From Tupaia tana (taxonomy: Eukaryota > Chordata > Mammalia > Scandentia > Tupaiidae): a stretch of DNA of 64,000 nt. Within the stretch, counting starts at the first letter, position 1. Every line of letters starts with the position of its first letter. The stretch lies in the NCBI GenBank assembly GCA_026018925.1, contig JAKSZU010000006.1, forward strand, positions 127,487,592-127,551,591, given 5' to 3'. A program made the translations under genes and the position numbers. The notes under the pieces were generated by a model. That model did not search any database and was not told where the DNA came from. It saw only the letters and a list, made by a program, of their open reading frames with translations. Shown here one piece after another: positions 1 through 11,744 of this stretch.

Positions 1-26
1 TGTATTCTTAAAAACTGCTCAGAGTA

Positions 27-288
27 GGGACCAGCAGTTAGCGTAATGGCTATGTCGCTGGACTCCCACGTAGTCGACCGGTGGTTCGTGTCCTGGATGG
101 CTTAAACTCACGCCGGGCGCATGTGCATGCATGCCCAAGATCCCAAGAGGAGAATGGAGGAGAAGGGATTGCGGCGTGGCCATCCCTCCTGGGGGGTGAT
201 TTCTCGCTTTCTATCTCTCTGTCTCTCTCTGTCTGTCTGGCGAGCGCATGCGCCCTATAGCAAAAACCTCTCCAAAAAAAAAAAAAAA
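27..288 (+). mobile_element. SINE type A (young), full length
   Basis: Full tRNA-derived head, body with the CCC/GGG hairpin and CT-rich stretch, and a 3' poly-A. The sequence AAACTGCTCAGAGT occurs immediately before the head and again inside and after the A-tail, a target-site duplication that fixes both ends. Many CpGs are retained. Confidence 0.93.
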
Positions 289-299
289 CTGCTCAGAGT

Positions 300-544
300 G
301 TGGCCAGCAGGTAGAGCAGTGGTGAAGGTGCTCAGCTCCTACATGGTCAATCACGGTTTGAATACCAGACTCGGTGGCTGGAAACTCATTGGGTGCATGT
401 GCGTATGTGCCCGAAATCCCAAGAGGAGAAGGAAAAAGAAGGGACTGTGGCATGGCCATCCCCCAAGGGGGGGAGGGGAAGGTGATTTCTCACCTCCTAT
501 CTTTCTGTCTCTCCAGTGAGTGCATGCACCTGATAGCAAAAATC

Positions 545-579
<35 letters not shown>
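300..579 (+). mobile_element. SINE type B, full length
   Basis: Head resembles GGCCAGCAGGTAGAGCAGTGG, followed by the diverged type B body and a run of about 30 A. It abuts the preceding SINE's target-site duplication, so it is a separate older insertion next door. Confidence 0.88.
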
Positions 580-580
<1 letters not shown>

Positions 581-612
581 CAGCTGAAGGGATGTAGACC
601 CTTCAAAACATC

Positions 613-817
613 TGGTGGCTTAAACTCACGCCGGGGACTGCGTGTGTGTGTGTGTGCGTGCATGCCCAAGATCCCAAGAGGAGAATGGAGGAGAAGGGAT
701 TGCGGTGTGGCCATCCCCCCTGGGGGGGTGATTTCTCACTTCCTGTCTCTAATGTCTCTCTCTGTCTGTCTGGCGAGTGCACGGGCCCTATAGTGAAAAC
801 CTCTCCAAAAAAAAAAA
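613..817 (+). mobile_element. SINE type A, 5'-truncated (tRNA head missing)
   Basis: Begins at the GGTGGCTTAAACTCACGCC position of the body, about 85 bp into a normal copy, and continues to the A-tail. The pol III promoter is absent, so this copy cannot be transcribed on its own. The TG repeat at 644-656 is expanded relative to sister copies. Confidence 0.9.
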
Positions 818-984
818 GAACATTAAATTAAAATAAACTTTCTTTTTCCCAAAACTACTCGTACTAATTATTCTTATTGTTTTTTCCTTAGCTTATTTAT
901 TAATTTATTCTGTAACTAAGAGAAACAACACCTCCAATAAAGTCCTGATACCAAAATCCACCCCCAGCTTCAGCCAGCCCTGGA

Positions 985-1105
985 TCATGGGCACACCATG
1001 CCTAGCATACTCAGGGAGGTCTCCAGTCACACACCCAGAACCTTCCCATGTGGGTCAGCTTCATAGAACACCACACTTTACCACTGCACCACTGTCCAGC
1101 CCCTA
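985..1105 (-). mobile_element. SINE type E fragment (minus)
   Basis: On the minus strand it reads GGGGCTGGACAGTGGTGCAG followed by TGGTAAAG, an A-box-like tRNA start. It resembles the segment at 16,250-16,365 over about 100 bp. This head is distinct from types A-D. The family assignment rests on two copies only. Confidence 0.5.
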
Positions 1106-1124
1106 TCATTTCTTTTTTTCTTCC

Positions 1125-1138
1125 TCTCTAGTCAAGAT

Positions 1139-1208
<70 letters not shown>

Positions 1209-1390
1209 GGAGCAAGATAAACGCCCTCCACAGTGTCTGGCCACATTAAAGCCCCCTTCCTCACATTCTCTAGCCAGTCAGGTCCTGGGCATGTGTGCCA
1301 GCATATTTCAGGCTGACAAGACTCAGGATTTGAACTTTGATCACCATGTGGGATACAGCTTCCCTTGTGCACAACACAGCCAGTCCTTAT
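1125..1390 (-). mobile_element. SINE type D with expanded microsatellite (minus)
   Basis: Right end contains the minus-strand head (ATTTGAACTTTGATCACCAT, then GGGATACAGCTTCCC). The left part is the body, in which the usual GA-rich stretch has expanded into a CA run followed by a GA run (1143-1203). Confidence 0.6.
1143..1203. repeat. (CA)n(GA)n compound microsatellite
   Basis: About 15 CA units followed directly by about 14 GA units, within a degraded type D SINE. The GA part probably grew from the SINE's own GA-rich segment. Confidence 0.95.
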
Positions 1391-2005
1391 TCCTAATGTT
1401 TTAAACCTGGTATCCTTGGTCCATAGCATCAAGGAATCAGAGAAGAAACTATTCTCTTTGAGAAATTCTCCAGTGCCATTGCCTTCACAATAGCCTTTCA
1501 ATTAACACGTTGACACAGTAATTGTTAAACTTACCATGCAAAGATGTTTAAGGGGGGAAAGGCACTGGATAAGTCAGATCTAGAAGACAGATTTTCATTG
1601 TTCACTCTCCATCAACCAGTGATGCAGTCTCCAAGCCAACCACCATCTGCCCTGCTCTACTCCCGGGGTCTCTCCCCCAGATATTATTGTTAGATTATGG
1701 CTTCACCTCTGCCTGACAGCTTTGGAGAAAAAGGTAACATGGATTCGGAACTTAGAAGATTCTTCAGGACTCTTTCAAAGTGGGCCACCATTTATTTCTC
1801 ACTTCTTTAAATATTCACTTTTCTTGGAAACCTTGATAACAGCTCACTTCCTGTTCCTTCCTCTCTGAATCTTTTCAACTACTCAGACAAGTCTTTCCTT
1901 CTCTATTCAAATTTGGAGGTTACCTAAGGCTTAGTCTTACAACCTCCTTTTTATTTCTCTTTCTCCCTGGTATCTTTCACTCCTGGGACATTAAGTAGTA
2001 TCTAT
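1391..2005. other. Unique sequence, no feature recognised
   Basis: Between SINEs. AT-moderate, no open frame of note and no repeat I recognise. Some pyrimidine-rich stretches near 1840-1990 could be a worn LINE end, but I cannot support that. Confidence 0.4.
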
Positions 2006-2273
2006 GGGGACCAGCAGTTAGTGTAATGGCTATGTCGCTGGACTCCCATGTAGTCGACCGCGGTTCTCGTCCCAGACCCAGTGGCTTAAACTCATGTCGG
2101 GCGCGTGTGCGTGCGTGCCCAAGATCCCGAGAGGAGAATGGAGGAGAAGGGATTGTGGCAAGGCCATCCCCCCTTGGGGGGGGGGGGATTTCTCGCTTTC
2201 TGTCTCTCTGTCTCTGTCTATCTGGTGAGCGCATGCGCCCTATAGCAAAAACCTCTCAAAAAAAAAAAAAAAA
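2006..2273 (+). mobile_element. SINE type A, full length
   Basis: Complete head, a 10-base G run in the body hairpin and a poly-A tail. The flanks TTAAGTAGTATCTAT (left) and ATTAGTACTATGTAG (right) look like a worn target-site duplication. Confidence 0.92.
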
Positions 2274-2660
2274 TTAGTACTATGTAGATATGATGACAAT
2301 TGTCAAATTTGTATCTCTGGTCCAGATCTCTTTTCTGAGATTCATATCCATACATCCAACTCTCCACTTTGACATTTCCACCTGAATCTGTCTCCTTTAC
2401 AGGTAAATATAAGAATCTAAACTCTTCATTTGTTTCCAGAAAACTCATTTGTATTCTTTATTTTTCATCCCAGTAAATGGTACCTTAATCTCACTAGTTG
2501 CCAACATCAGAAACCCAGAAGTCATTTGTGACAACTCCTCTTTCGAAATCCACCATAAGCGTCACCAAGTCCTCTCAACTCGTCTAGACATGCACATGTG
2601 TAGGTATAAATGTGTACATATATGTACATATGAATACATATATATACACACTTACATATA

Positions 2661-2736
2661 TATTGGGTCGTTGGAAAAGCCATGACACTTTTTTGCATAG
2701 AAAAAAAAAATACATCATGACTTTTCTGACAACCAC
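2661..2736. mobile_element. Mariner-like MITE, copy 1
   Basis: Terminal inverted repeats: TTGGGTCGTTGGAAAAGCCA at the left, and the right end reads inward as its complement (TCATGACTTTTCTGACAACC). Flanked by TA, with an A-rich centre. There is no room for a transposase; it is a non-autonomous palindromic element of about 76 bp. Sister copies lie at 9,925, 10,507 and 36,318. Confidence 0.85.
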
Positions 2737-2919
2737 ACACACAGACAGACATAATACATCCACCTTTGTCAATGTCCATTGCCACTTTCTAGCCACGTCA
2801 CCATCATTTCTCACCTCTACAGCTGTAATAGTACTGCCTACCAATTTGTTCTCCACAAAGCAGAAAAGAGCAAACCCGTATAAATACCCACCAGATCAAG
2901 TCAATGCCAAGGGTAATAC

Positions 2920-3725
2920 CTTCTGAAAACTCTTAGAATATAATCCAAGACCCTGCAAGATTTTGACCTGGTCTCTTCCCATCTCTTCAGACCCCTCTTG
3001 AGCCACTGTCTGCCATTCTTGGTCCAATCCTACAACACTGGACACCTGACCTACTATTCCACTGCCTCTAATACTGCACATGTGCACACGCACACACACA
3101 CACACACACCCTCCATTCTGTTGAGATTATCTCACAGGCTTCAGCTTAAATGTCACTTCCTCAAATATAAATTTTTCCTGATCCTTTAAATTCATTAGTT
3201 TATGGGAACCAGCAGCTAGCGTAATGGCTATGTCGCTGGACTCCCACGTAGTTGACCGCAGTTCTCGTCCCGGACCTGGTGGCTTAAAACTTATGCCGGG
3301 CGCGTGTGCGTGCATGCCCAAGATCCCGAGAGGAGAATGGAGGAGAAGGGATTGCGACATGACCATCCCCCCTTGGGGGTGATTTCTCGCTTTCTGTCTC
3401 TAATGTCTCTCTCTGTCTGTCTGGCGAGCACACACGCCCTATAGCGAAAATCTCTCCAAAAATAAAAAAATAAAAATAAAAATAAAATAAATTCATTAGT
3501 TTACCTGAAAGAGTCTTCCTCACAGTAACCTACGCTTTTCACTTAAAAAGCTTATCATGCTTAACATAATTGCACTTACACTCATGTGTCTTTCAGGCTT
3601 TTCTCTCCTACTAGTATATAAATGCTCTAAGGGCGACACCTGGTTTGTTCACTCACCAATATGCCTCGAGGCTAGCAGAGTAGGTCAAACGTAACTACTG
3701 TTTGATAAATACCGTATTGGGGGGA
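2920..3725 (+). mobile_element. Ancient LINE 3' region (L2-like), split by a SINE
   Basis: Pyrimidine-rich text of the kind found at L2 3' ends (GCTTCAGCTTAAATGTCACT, TGGTTTGTTCACTC, ending near TTTGATAAATA). It is interrupted at 3203-3487 by a type A SINE. A (CA)n run sits at 3090-3108. Precise family unproven. Confidence 0.55.
3203..3487 (+). mobile_element. SINE type A with perfect 16-bp TSD
   Basis: TAAATTCATTAGTTTA occurs at 3187-3202 and again at 3488-3503, exactly flanking the element. The tail is AAATA-rich rather than pure A. It landed inside an old L2-like LINE end. Confidence 0.95.
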
Positions 3726-4787
3726 TCTGAATTAGCTCTTGATATGAATAATATACTTTCCACCACAAAAACTGGGTTAGAAATAAAAATATCAAATTTC
3801 TTGTCTTTGCCCAGAATTGTATATCAATTTAATTTGATGTTGCAGTTTCCTTCTTGCTATTAAGAAGCTCTGTTTGGCCTTTACAAATAATGAATGTTTA
3901 AAGGAACAATGTATTTATTTATCATCATCATTTATTTATCACAAATGCAGTTACAACCCCTCCCTCCACAGATTCCATTAAAATGACAGTCATTTATAAC
4001 TAAAAAAGAAATTCAATGTATAGCAGCCTCAAGAGGAAGGAGTGATTATTAACAGACCAAGGAATGGGATGATTTCTAGAATAAAGAAAGCAGGTAGAAT
4101 TGTGCAGATGGAAATTTGGAGGGATGGGGGTAGAGGGAAGTGAGTGGCGGGCAGGCTGTAGTCAAAAAACGCACAGAAGAGAAGGCTGCAGGGGAAGTAG
4201 AATCCATTCTTCCCAGCACAGCTTAGAGAAGCTCCAAACTTGGAATGAGAGTGGGAAGACAACAGAAGTCAGGTGATCAATCAAAGAACTCTACGGAGCA
4301 GCTGCACCCGTCAGCCCCACCCCACACCCACTTGCCTCTACTCCCACGCGTGCCAAGTGACTACAGCAGGAGTGCTTTCCCCCAGCCTCCGGTGAACACA
4401 AGCTCTCCGAACAAACTGAACAATGTGCCTGGGAAGGGCCAGGTTCCTAGCATGAATGTGACTGTCATGGAACTAATCACTTCTTACTTAATTAGGGGGG
4501 AGAGGGACCAGCTTGACTATATACTCCCTGCTCACCCACTCCAAGCTGACACACCACCCACCTACTGTACACTCAGTCAGCCTTCCAATTTAGGGGAGAA
4601 CTTGTGGGGAAGCAACCCTCAACATGCCAGCTACCTAGATTCATCAGCCAACCCCTTCACATAATGCTCTTCACGTACAAAGCACCAGTTCTATGATAGT
4701 ATATCAAGTACAATGTGACTATTTGGGAAATAGGCAAACAAATTAATGAAAGATCAATTAAACGCTTCAAAATACTTGTTGCCTAGT
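3726..4787. other. Unique sequence
   Basis: No repeat family recognised. A 139-codon open frame on the plus strand (4245-4664) is proline- and serine-rich and resembles no family I know. Codon choice and context give no reason to call it a gene. Confidence 0.4.
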
Positions 4788-4805
4788 AAAAAGCTTACAG
4801 TGCTT

Positions 4806-5070
4806 GGGAACCAGCAGTTAGCATAATGGCTATGTCGCTGGACTCCCACGTAGTCGACCTCAGTTCGCATCCCAGACCCGGTGGCTTAAAACTCACGCCG
4901 GGCGCATGTGCGTGCGTGCCCAAGATCCCGAGAGGAGAATGGAGGAGAAGGGATTGCGGCGTGACCATCCCCCCCTGGGGGGTGATTTCTCGCTTTCTGT
5001 CTCTAATGTCTCTCTCTGTCTGTCTGGCGAGCGCACGCGCCCTATAGCAAAAAAAAAAAAAAAAAAAAAA
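4806..5070 (+). mobile_element. SINE type A with 17-bp TSD
   Basis: AAAAAGCTTACAGTGCT at 4788-4804 and 5071-5087 flanks the copy. The left run is followed by a single T before the head. The poly-A tail runs into the right duplication. Confidence 0.95.
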
Positions 5071-5087
5071 AAAAAGCTTACAGTGCT

Positions 5088-5794
5088 CATGCTGATATTT
5101 CTTTGCAGTTTTCAAAACATGCCGTATTTGCAAGATTACTATCTGCTGCTTCCCAAGGTTTGAAGGATATTACTTTCTTGTTCTCCTTCATCTTTGATGA
5201 TCTCTTATTTTACTCTCTGGTTCCCCTTCTTTTTTCACACCAACAAAGCTACATAGAATTATTCATTCTCTCTCTTTTTCCCTCCTCTTTAGCCATCTGT
5301 TCCATTCCTTCTCTTTGCCGAGCTCCTCTCTCTAGCGCCCCATCTTCTGGCTCCTTCATTCAGATGTCCCTCGTTCACTGGAGAGACCATCACCTGCCAA
5401 TTGTTTCATCATCTCACAGAGATGCCGCCTTTCTACAGTCACTCCTCTGAGATTCTGAATCACGTTCACTTAAGTTCTCTCTCTCCTTTTCTATGGACAG
5501 TTGCTAGTCTCTCTGGCCTGTCAACACCTCATGGAAGTATCTTATGATTTACACTTGGCCTCATTCCACAGAAAGATTTGAGTGGCAAGCAGAAAGCACA
5601 TGACATAAAACGGTTCATGACAGAACGAAAAAGTCAGAACTGCAGAAAATACAAACTAGGAGACAAACACAGTATCAGGGAGGAATAAAACACAGAGATG
5701 TAGACTACAAACACATATGCAATTCTAGTTTTGTAAAAATTTGGTTTTTGAACCATCTGATGGAACAATGAAATGGGAGACATAGATGTCATCT
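5088..5794. other. Unique sequence
   Basis: T/C-rich then A-rich DNA, with no recognised gene or repeat. Open frames here are short and unlike any known protein. Confidence 0.4.
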
Positions 5795-6031
5795 TTTTTC
5801 CGCCCTTGAAGGGCATATGTGCTCACCAGAGAGAGAAAGAGAAGGATAAAGCACCCCCCAATGGGGCCCGGTCATATCACAATCCCTTCTTCATTTCTGT
5901 ATCTTGTCGGTATTTGTGGCACAAGCACGTATGTGCCCATTGTGTTTTTCATGCTTCTGGGGCTAAGACTCAAACCACATGATCGGCCATGTGGGATCTA
6001 GCTCCCTTAACTACCAGGCCATGAGGCCAAC
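5795..6031 (-). mobile_element. SINE type D (minus)
   Basis: Ends on the right with the reverse complement of the type D head (CATGTGGGATCTAGCTCCCT, then TAACTACCAGG). The body carries AAGCACCCCCCAATGGGGCC. Diverged, CpG-poor, and without a clear target-site duplication. Confidence 0.85.
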
Positions 6032-6048
6032 TCAGTTTCATCATTCTT

Positions 6049-6286
6049 GTTTTTTTTTTTTAGAGAGATTTTTGCTATAGGGCACGTGCACTTGCCACAG
6101 AGACAGAGAGACAGAAAGAGAGAAATCACCCCCCAGGGGGATGGCCATACCGCAATCCCTTCTCTTCCATTCTCCTCTTAGGATTTTGGGCATGTGCCCA
6201 GCGTAAGCTTCAAGCCTCCAGGTCTGGAACTCAAATCACAGTAAACCACATGGGAGTCCAGTGACGTAACCATTACTCCTGGCTCC
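6049..6286 (-). mobile_element. SINE type A/B intermediate (minus)
   Basis: Begins with poly-T (the tail), followed by the TTTTGCTATAGGGCACGTGC 3' body end, and finishes with the head complement near CATTACTCCTGGCTCC. CATCATTCT lies at both ends as a likely target-site duplication. It sits directly beside the type D copy. Confidence 0.88.
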
Positions 6287-7388
6287 ATCATCATTCTCAA
6301 TGTTCAGAATGAATGATGCTTTTGTAAAATAATGAAGTATTGGGGTGATGCAATAAATAATAATCTTCTTTCCTATCCAGGTTTTGTATCAACTGAGCGA
6401 TTAGAAGAAAAGCATATAGGAGTAAGACAATGGAGCTAAAACAATATCATCCCTGACAAGGCTGATGTTTGAGAGTGTGACTTACTTATGCAAATGAGTA
6501 AGTTTAAACACTGGACCCAGAATTAAATAGGCTGTCTCCGCTGGCCCCTCCCAGTAGTCCCCAAGGGAGGCAGGGCCTGCCCTTGCCCATCAAGTTTCCA
6601 GAATGGCAGAGGGCAGTGGAATGCATACTCCACATGTGGGCAGACCCACTCCCAAAATGAAGAGAGGAAGGGAATAAGCTATCCTTGCACAGTTTTTCTT
6701 TCAGAATCATCGATGTGATTAATTCACTCCTACCAAGCCAAGGGAGAAGTGAGTGAAGGGCACAGAAATGTGAAGAGGAGGTTATACTGTGTGACTTGCT
6801 CCACATAGAATCAAGAACATGGGAGAAAAGCTCCTTGTCCCCACCATAAGGGTCCCTGAGGGGTGTAGCAGACAAAGCATTTGATGACATCCCCACAATG
6901 AATGCAGTAACACGTTTACTAAGACTGATTCATGTAAGATATTTCTTATTGAAAGCTGTGATTATAACACAAAAACCCAATTCGATGAAATCAGTTCTGA
7001 CAGATCTCAACAATAAAAGTAGAAAATGTGGATTTCCAAACAGAAAGCTTCATCATGCCATACCTCTGACAAATATAACCTTCAATAGCTTAATTTTCCC
7101 TCTGTGATAACAAAAATAGACTACTCAGCTTAGAATTAATATCCTCCCATCTAACTTCACTATTATTCACCCTTTCTATAAATAACTTTTCTGTAAGTCT
7201 GTAACATTGGTCCATGAACACAACATACTCATGTGTCACTGTTCTTCTCCATCTGGAATCTGGAATGCCTATTTTCTAAGCTTCCAAATCTTAATCATCT
7301 TTTCTTCTTCTTCTTCTTCTTTTTTTAAAAAAAAAGGTTTTTGCCTTAGGAATCGTCTCTCAAAGCAATTTTTAACAGTACCTTCTGG
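6287..7388. other. Unique sequence
   Basis: Includes a somewhat GC-richer patch (6,520-6,880) with a 130-codon minus-strand open frame of no recognisable family. A TTC run lies near 7,303-7,321. No gene supported. Confidence 0.4.
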
Positions 7389-7573
7389 GTGCCGGCAGGT
7401 GGCGCAGTGGTTAAGGGCACTGGATTCCCACATGGCCAATTGCAACTCGAGTACTGAACCTGGAGGCTTGCTTTCTTGCTTTCCTCTCTCTGGCTCTCAC
7501 TGTGTCCCTCTCTGGTGAAATAAAAATAAATAAATAAGGTTAAATAAAATAATTCTTTAAAAAAATAAAAAAG
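7389..7573 (+). mobile_element. SINE type C (short form)
   Basis: Head GTGCCGGCAGGTGGCGCAGT then GGTTAAGGG, followed almost at once by CTTGCTTTCCTCTCTCTGGC and the A/T-rich end AAATAAAATAATTCTTT. ACCTTCT flanks both sides. Confidence 0.88.
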
Positions 7574-8059
7574 AGCACCTTCTTCCTGAAGCATTCTTTG
7601 ATTACTCCAGACCACATTTCACTTTTTAGAGCACCTCAAGTCACAACAAGAAACTCTGCTGATATATTTATGTTAGGGTTATTCATTCTTATTTTCCATG
7701 AATTATGTATACTTAACCACACTGTGAACTGTTTAAAAGGCAGAGAGACTCTTTAGAACTTCAACTTTTCTAGATAGCTCCATCTATATGGTAGATGATT
7801 AATACACACTTATCAAATGACAAGCCAATCAGTCCAACTGAGCACGCCTTGGGGAGGAGATACAAAACAGTTTCCATAAGTCACGTGTTCCAAAAGTCCA
7901 CATCAGGTATGTTTTATCAAAGTAGCCAAATGAGGCTATAAGAAAATCAGGATATTTAAGTAGGTTTACATACTTAAATTCCATCATTATAAGATGTTTC
8001 TGTGTCCTCGCATAAAATAACACATATGCTTAAGGAATAAAGAAATCACATATAAAAAA

Positions 8060-8430
8060 ATTGTTGTAGCAGAGTTATTAAGTATACACATTTTGGTTAG
8101 ATTTTGGTTGGAATCCCAACTCTTAGGAGTTGAGTAATCTTTCAATCATGAATTTTTTTTAATCCCTCAATAATTTTGAAGGAAACATACAATGAGCACA
8201 GTAGCTTGCCATGCTGGTATTAAAGAAGACATAGATGCACACACATACATGTACATGCATGCTTGCACACACACATGCACAGTGCCCTTTGAGGAAACCA
8301 TCTGAAAATAGGATGTGGACTTGATGACACTTAGACACATAACTGTATAATCTTGAGCCAGCGCTTCGACCTCTCTAAGTCTGGGTTTCCATGTAAGTAA
8401 CAAGTGGGGAGATGGGTGATAATTATCCAT
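8060..8430 (+). mobile_element. MIR fragments
   Basis: 8,060-8,155 resembles the MIR tRNA head (GTAGCAGAGTTATTAAG, GGTTGGAATCCCAACTC). 8,340-8,430 resembles the MIR body (GCTTCGACCTCTCTAAGTCT, GGGTTTCC, GATAATTATCC). The stretch between looks unrelated and contains alternating CA/TG sequence. Highly worn. Confidence 0.5.
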
Positions 8431-8989
8431 TACTAATAGTACTGTTAAGTTTACACTTTTTAACATATTTGACTCATGGCTGTCATTGTTACTAATACCC
8501 TAATAAGATCTGTATTTTCCTTATTATGGTGTAGTACTTACCATACTTTTTAAACTATTCATTTAAGTGCTTTACACTCCATGAAGGTGAAACTATTTAT
8601 GTTCCTTACTATTGTATTCACAGCAAAAAGCACGTGGGCTGTCTTAAAGCTACAATTTAAAGGGCAACACAGTAATCCCTATTTATAAGGGTCATTATAG
8701 TTTCCTTATTCAGTGCTTAAAGACCAATCAATTTTAAAGATCATTAATAGGTAATTTTTATTCATTACAGAAAATATGCTTTTTTCATAATAAATTTTTA
8801 AAAATTTTTTGTATTTAGGGTTTTTTATTATTATTCATATATTAAATTGCTATACATCATTTAGATTGTGAAGAGACTTTACCCAGCATGATATACACCT
8901 CTGTCCAGCCCAGTTGAGACCACCATACACATCCTCATCAACAGATAATAAACCTTATCTGTGTCCCATAAGTGTCTTACCTCCATTTT
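8431..8989. other. Unique AT-rich sequence
   Basis: No gene or clear repeat. The right edge (ACACCTCTGTCCAGCCCAGT region near 8,900) is unassigned. Confidence 0.4.
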
Positions 8990-9007
8990 CCCCCCAAATT
9001 ATGTTTT

Positions 9008-9267
9008 TTTCTTTTGCAGAGGTTTTTGCGATAGGGCACGTGTGCTCGCCAGAAAGAGAGAGAGAGACAGGGAGACAGAAAGCGAGAAATCACCCCTCAG
9101 GGGAGATGGCCATACCACAATCCCTTCTCCTCCACTCTCCTCTCGGGATCTTGGGCACGCACGCACACACGCTCAGCGTGAGTTTAAGTCACTGGGTCCA
9201 GGATTAAAACTGCAGTTGGTGACTTGGGAGTCCAGCGACATAGTCATTATGCTAACTGCTGGTCCCT
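9008..9267 (-). mobile_element. SINE type A (minus) with 18-bp TSD
   Basis: CCCCCAAATTATGTTTT lies at both edges (ending at 9007 and starting at about 9269). The right end is the complement of the type A head (TAACTGCTGGTCCC). Confidence 0.94.
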
Positions 9268-9287
9268 CCCCCCCAAATTATGTTTTA

Positions 9288-9924
9288 AAAAGAAAAAAAA
9301 AAAAACATAATCCAATCACCAAAACTAATCGCTCACTATTAATATTTTAATATAGTCTTTCACACTTTGATAATATGCAGGCTCCATAAGCATATCTACA
9401 TACATGTTTATTAACTGGATCTTATCTTGTCAGATACACAAATACAAATCAACAGTCCCTTCTTTGCCTCTCATGTGTCATAAAATTTGCAGTTTAATTG
9501 CTTCTCTGTGATTTGCCAGACTATAAGCAAACGACAGGCTGAGGACCTGCGTCTCCTTTGCCTTGGAATTCCTCGGGACATAGCACATGGTAGCTTTACA
9601 ATTGATATTGTCAAATGAAAATGAGGTCCATCAAGTTTTTTTTTTTTTTTTTTTTTTGAAGTTACAGAATGATGATTAGCACTTTGGAAAGACAACTTCT
9701 TATAAGTCTTGCCGTAAGCCTTCCTGTGAACTGAGACCTTGATATTTTTTGATGACTTGTTCTGGGAGAAATTAAAACTGTAAAACTTGGAATCCTAGAC
9801 TGAGCCTTCACTGTTTGTACAAGATATGTTTTCACTGAGGTTTGTATGTACTTAAAAATAAAAGTCAGGCTTCTCAGTATCTGAGCTTGTGCCATGCTGA
9901 TGCGTGGCACAGAAGTTGGGCATA
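9288..9924. other. Unique sequence with a 22-base T run
   Basis: Poly-T at 9,636-9,657 could be the tail of a minus-strand retrocopy, but the sequence on its right (GAAGTTACAGAATGATGATT) is not one I recognise. Confidence 0.35.
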
Positions 9925-10004
9925 CATTGGGTCACTGGGAACATCACGATGCATTTTTGCACAGAAAAACAGAAAAATACATCATGACTTTCTCAATAAC
10001 CTAA
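9925..10004. mobile_element. Mariner-like MITE, copy 2
   Basis: Left arm TTGGGTCACTGGGAACATCA, right arm ATCATGACTTTCTCAATAAC then CTAA. Same palindromic layout as the other three copies but more diverged. Confidence 0.78.
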
Positions 10005-10506
10005 TCATACAATAGCTACTTTCAGACAAAAGAAAATATTTATAATTAAGACTTGTGAAGATGATTATTATGTAAAATATTTTAGTAGTTTTACTAAAGT
10101 TTTCAATTTGGCCTTTAATATGACCTGACTTGATTCCTGGAAAGATGCGCAACAGCACTGAACAGTCTCTGAGAACACGGGCCCTCTCCCTATGCTGTCC
10201 TCAGAGCTAATCTATATCCTTGAACTTTTCCATTTTCTTGGGTAGCCTGATGCCTTGCAAGTATATCTGGCTTTTACTTCTTCTTTTTATAGAAGTAGCC
10301 CAAGTCTTCACATGATCTTCAGTTTCACTCAATAGTCTTCCTTATCTTCCTACTTCTATGTGCTTTTTCCTTTTTTTTGTTGTGGGTGGCATCTTATCTT
10401 ATATGAATCTATCTGCATGTTCAAGGTAACTGTAAAGTAACTGGTGATCAGATATTTCTACACCTACTTTCTGAGCCTCTGTCCCCACTTTTTTAGAGAA
10501 ATAAAA

Positions 10507-10581
10507 TATTGGGTTGTCGGAAAAGTCATGATGCATTTTTTGCATAGAAAAATATGTCATGACTTTTTCAATGACCTAATA
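10507..10581. mobile_element. Mariner-like MITE, copy 3
   Basis: TA, then TTGGGTTGTCGGAAAAGTCA; the right arm reads GTCATGACTTTTTCAATGAC then CTAATA. Only about 500 bp from copy 2, in AT-rich DNA. The TA dinucleotide on both sides fits mariner/Tc1 targeting. Confidence 0.85.
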
Positions 10582-11344
10582 GTTGGTATACACCAAAGGA
10601 TACATGTGTTATGAAGCAAAGAATAAATGAATGTTGAGCATCTTTTTACATTAAAAACTTCACTTTAGTGCACAGTTAATAGATAGCATTACAATTTAAA
10701 AGGCTAATAGAACAGTGAGCTCTTCAGATAGATAAATATATTGTAGGTAGATAGACTAGGATACAGGAAGACGTCACTTATCTAAAATTCATTCACTCAA
10801 ACAACAACTAAATTTCCATAAACAATAAGGCATAGCATACTCAGATTGCCAGTTAAGTGAGTACATGTGCGTGCATGAGAGAGAGAATAACAGATTTATG
10901 CTTCTAACAATATGTCTGTTTAGAAGGTTTGCAGGAACATCCTTCCATAGACCAGCTAAAGTCAGGAAACAACACACAATTTGAAACATTGCTAGTCTCC
11001 TAGAAATAGAAACACTTTCCAAGATCATTCTCTCTTTAAAGAAAGTCACTTGGGCTAGGACTGGTAGCAAACATCTTGAAAGGGCAGAGTTCCTGGAAGG
11101 CAGCTACCGACGCACGCCATCTGGACACTGAACCTTGAACCAGCCTCGGGTCACTGTGATCTCACATGTGGAGCTTAGTGAGTCCCAGGTCAGTGGTACT
11201 ACTAGCGGAAAATAAGAGAGCTCTGCAGAATCATTTCTCAAATTTCCAATTTAGGTACAAAAGACCCCCACTAATGAAAACCCAGCAAGAAACCCACAGT
11301 ACATGACAGCCAAACATACCTGACTGCAAGCCACCATTGACTGA
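10582..11344. other. Unique sequence
   Basis: AT-rich up to about 11,050. From 11,050 to 11,210 there is GC-richer text with a passing resemblance to a worn tRNA-SINE (GGGCTAGGACTGGTAGCAAA) that I could not align well enough to call. Confidence 0.35.
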
Positions 11345-11572
11345 GACAGAAGATAGCATGGAGGCTAAGGTTGCTGGGTCCCACGTGGCCAACTGTGAAG
11401 TTCAAGTACCAGACCAGCAGCGTAAAAAACATGTCCGGCACATGTGTGCATATGCCCCAAATCCCAAGAAGTGAATGGAGGAGAATAGATTATGGCATGG
11501 CCATCCCCTCTGGGGTGTACTTTCTCACTATGTCTCTTTCTTTCTCTGTGTGTCTATCTTATAGAAAAATTC
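11345..11572 (+). mobile_element. SINE type B, worn
   Basis: Shows TAGCATGGAGGCTAAGGTTG, GGGTCCCACGTGGCCAACTG and the body AATGGAGGAGAATAGATTAT, and ends at ATCTTATAGAAAAATTC. The poly-A tail is lost. Confidence 0.8.
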
Positions 11573-11744
11573 AAGTGACAGAGGTGTTTGAAATGAAACT
11601 TACAAAAAGAAAAATATATAATGTTATAAACTAGTCCATACAGGTGCAAACACACATGTTCACACACACATTCAAAGAGATGATCTAGAATGAAGCAAGG
11701 AGGACAAAGAGTTGCAAAACATGGAGATATTAAGACATGTGAAG

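Noticed and set aside
27-820. Regularly repeated units suggesting a CRISPR-like or satellite array
   Set aside because: The units are separate SINE insertions of different ages with their own tails, not a spaced array; the genome is mammalian.
4245-4664. 139-codon plus-strand open frame
   Set aside because: No resemblance to a known family, low-complexity Pro/Ser text, no splice or promoter context; frames of this length occur by chance in 64 kb.
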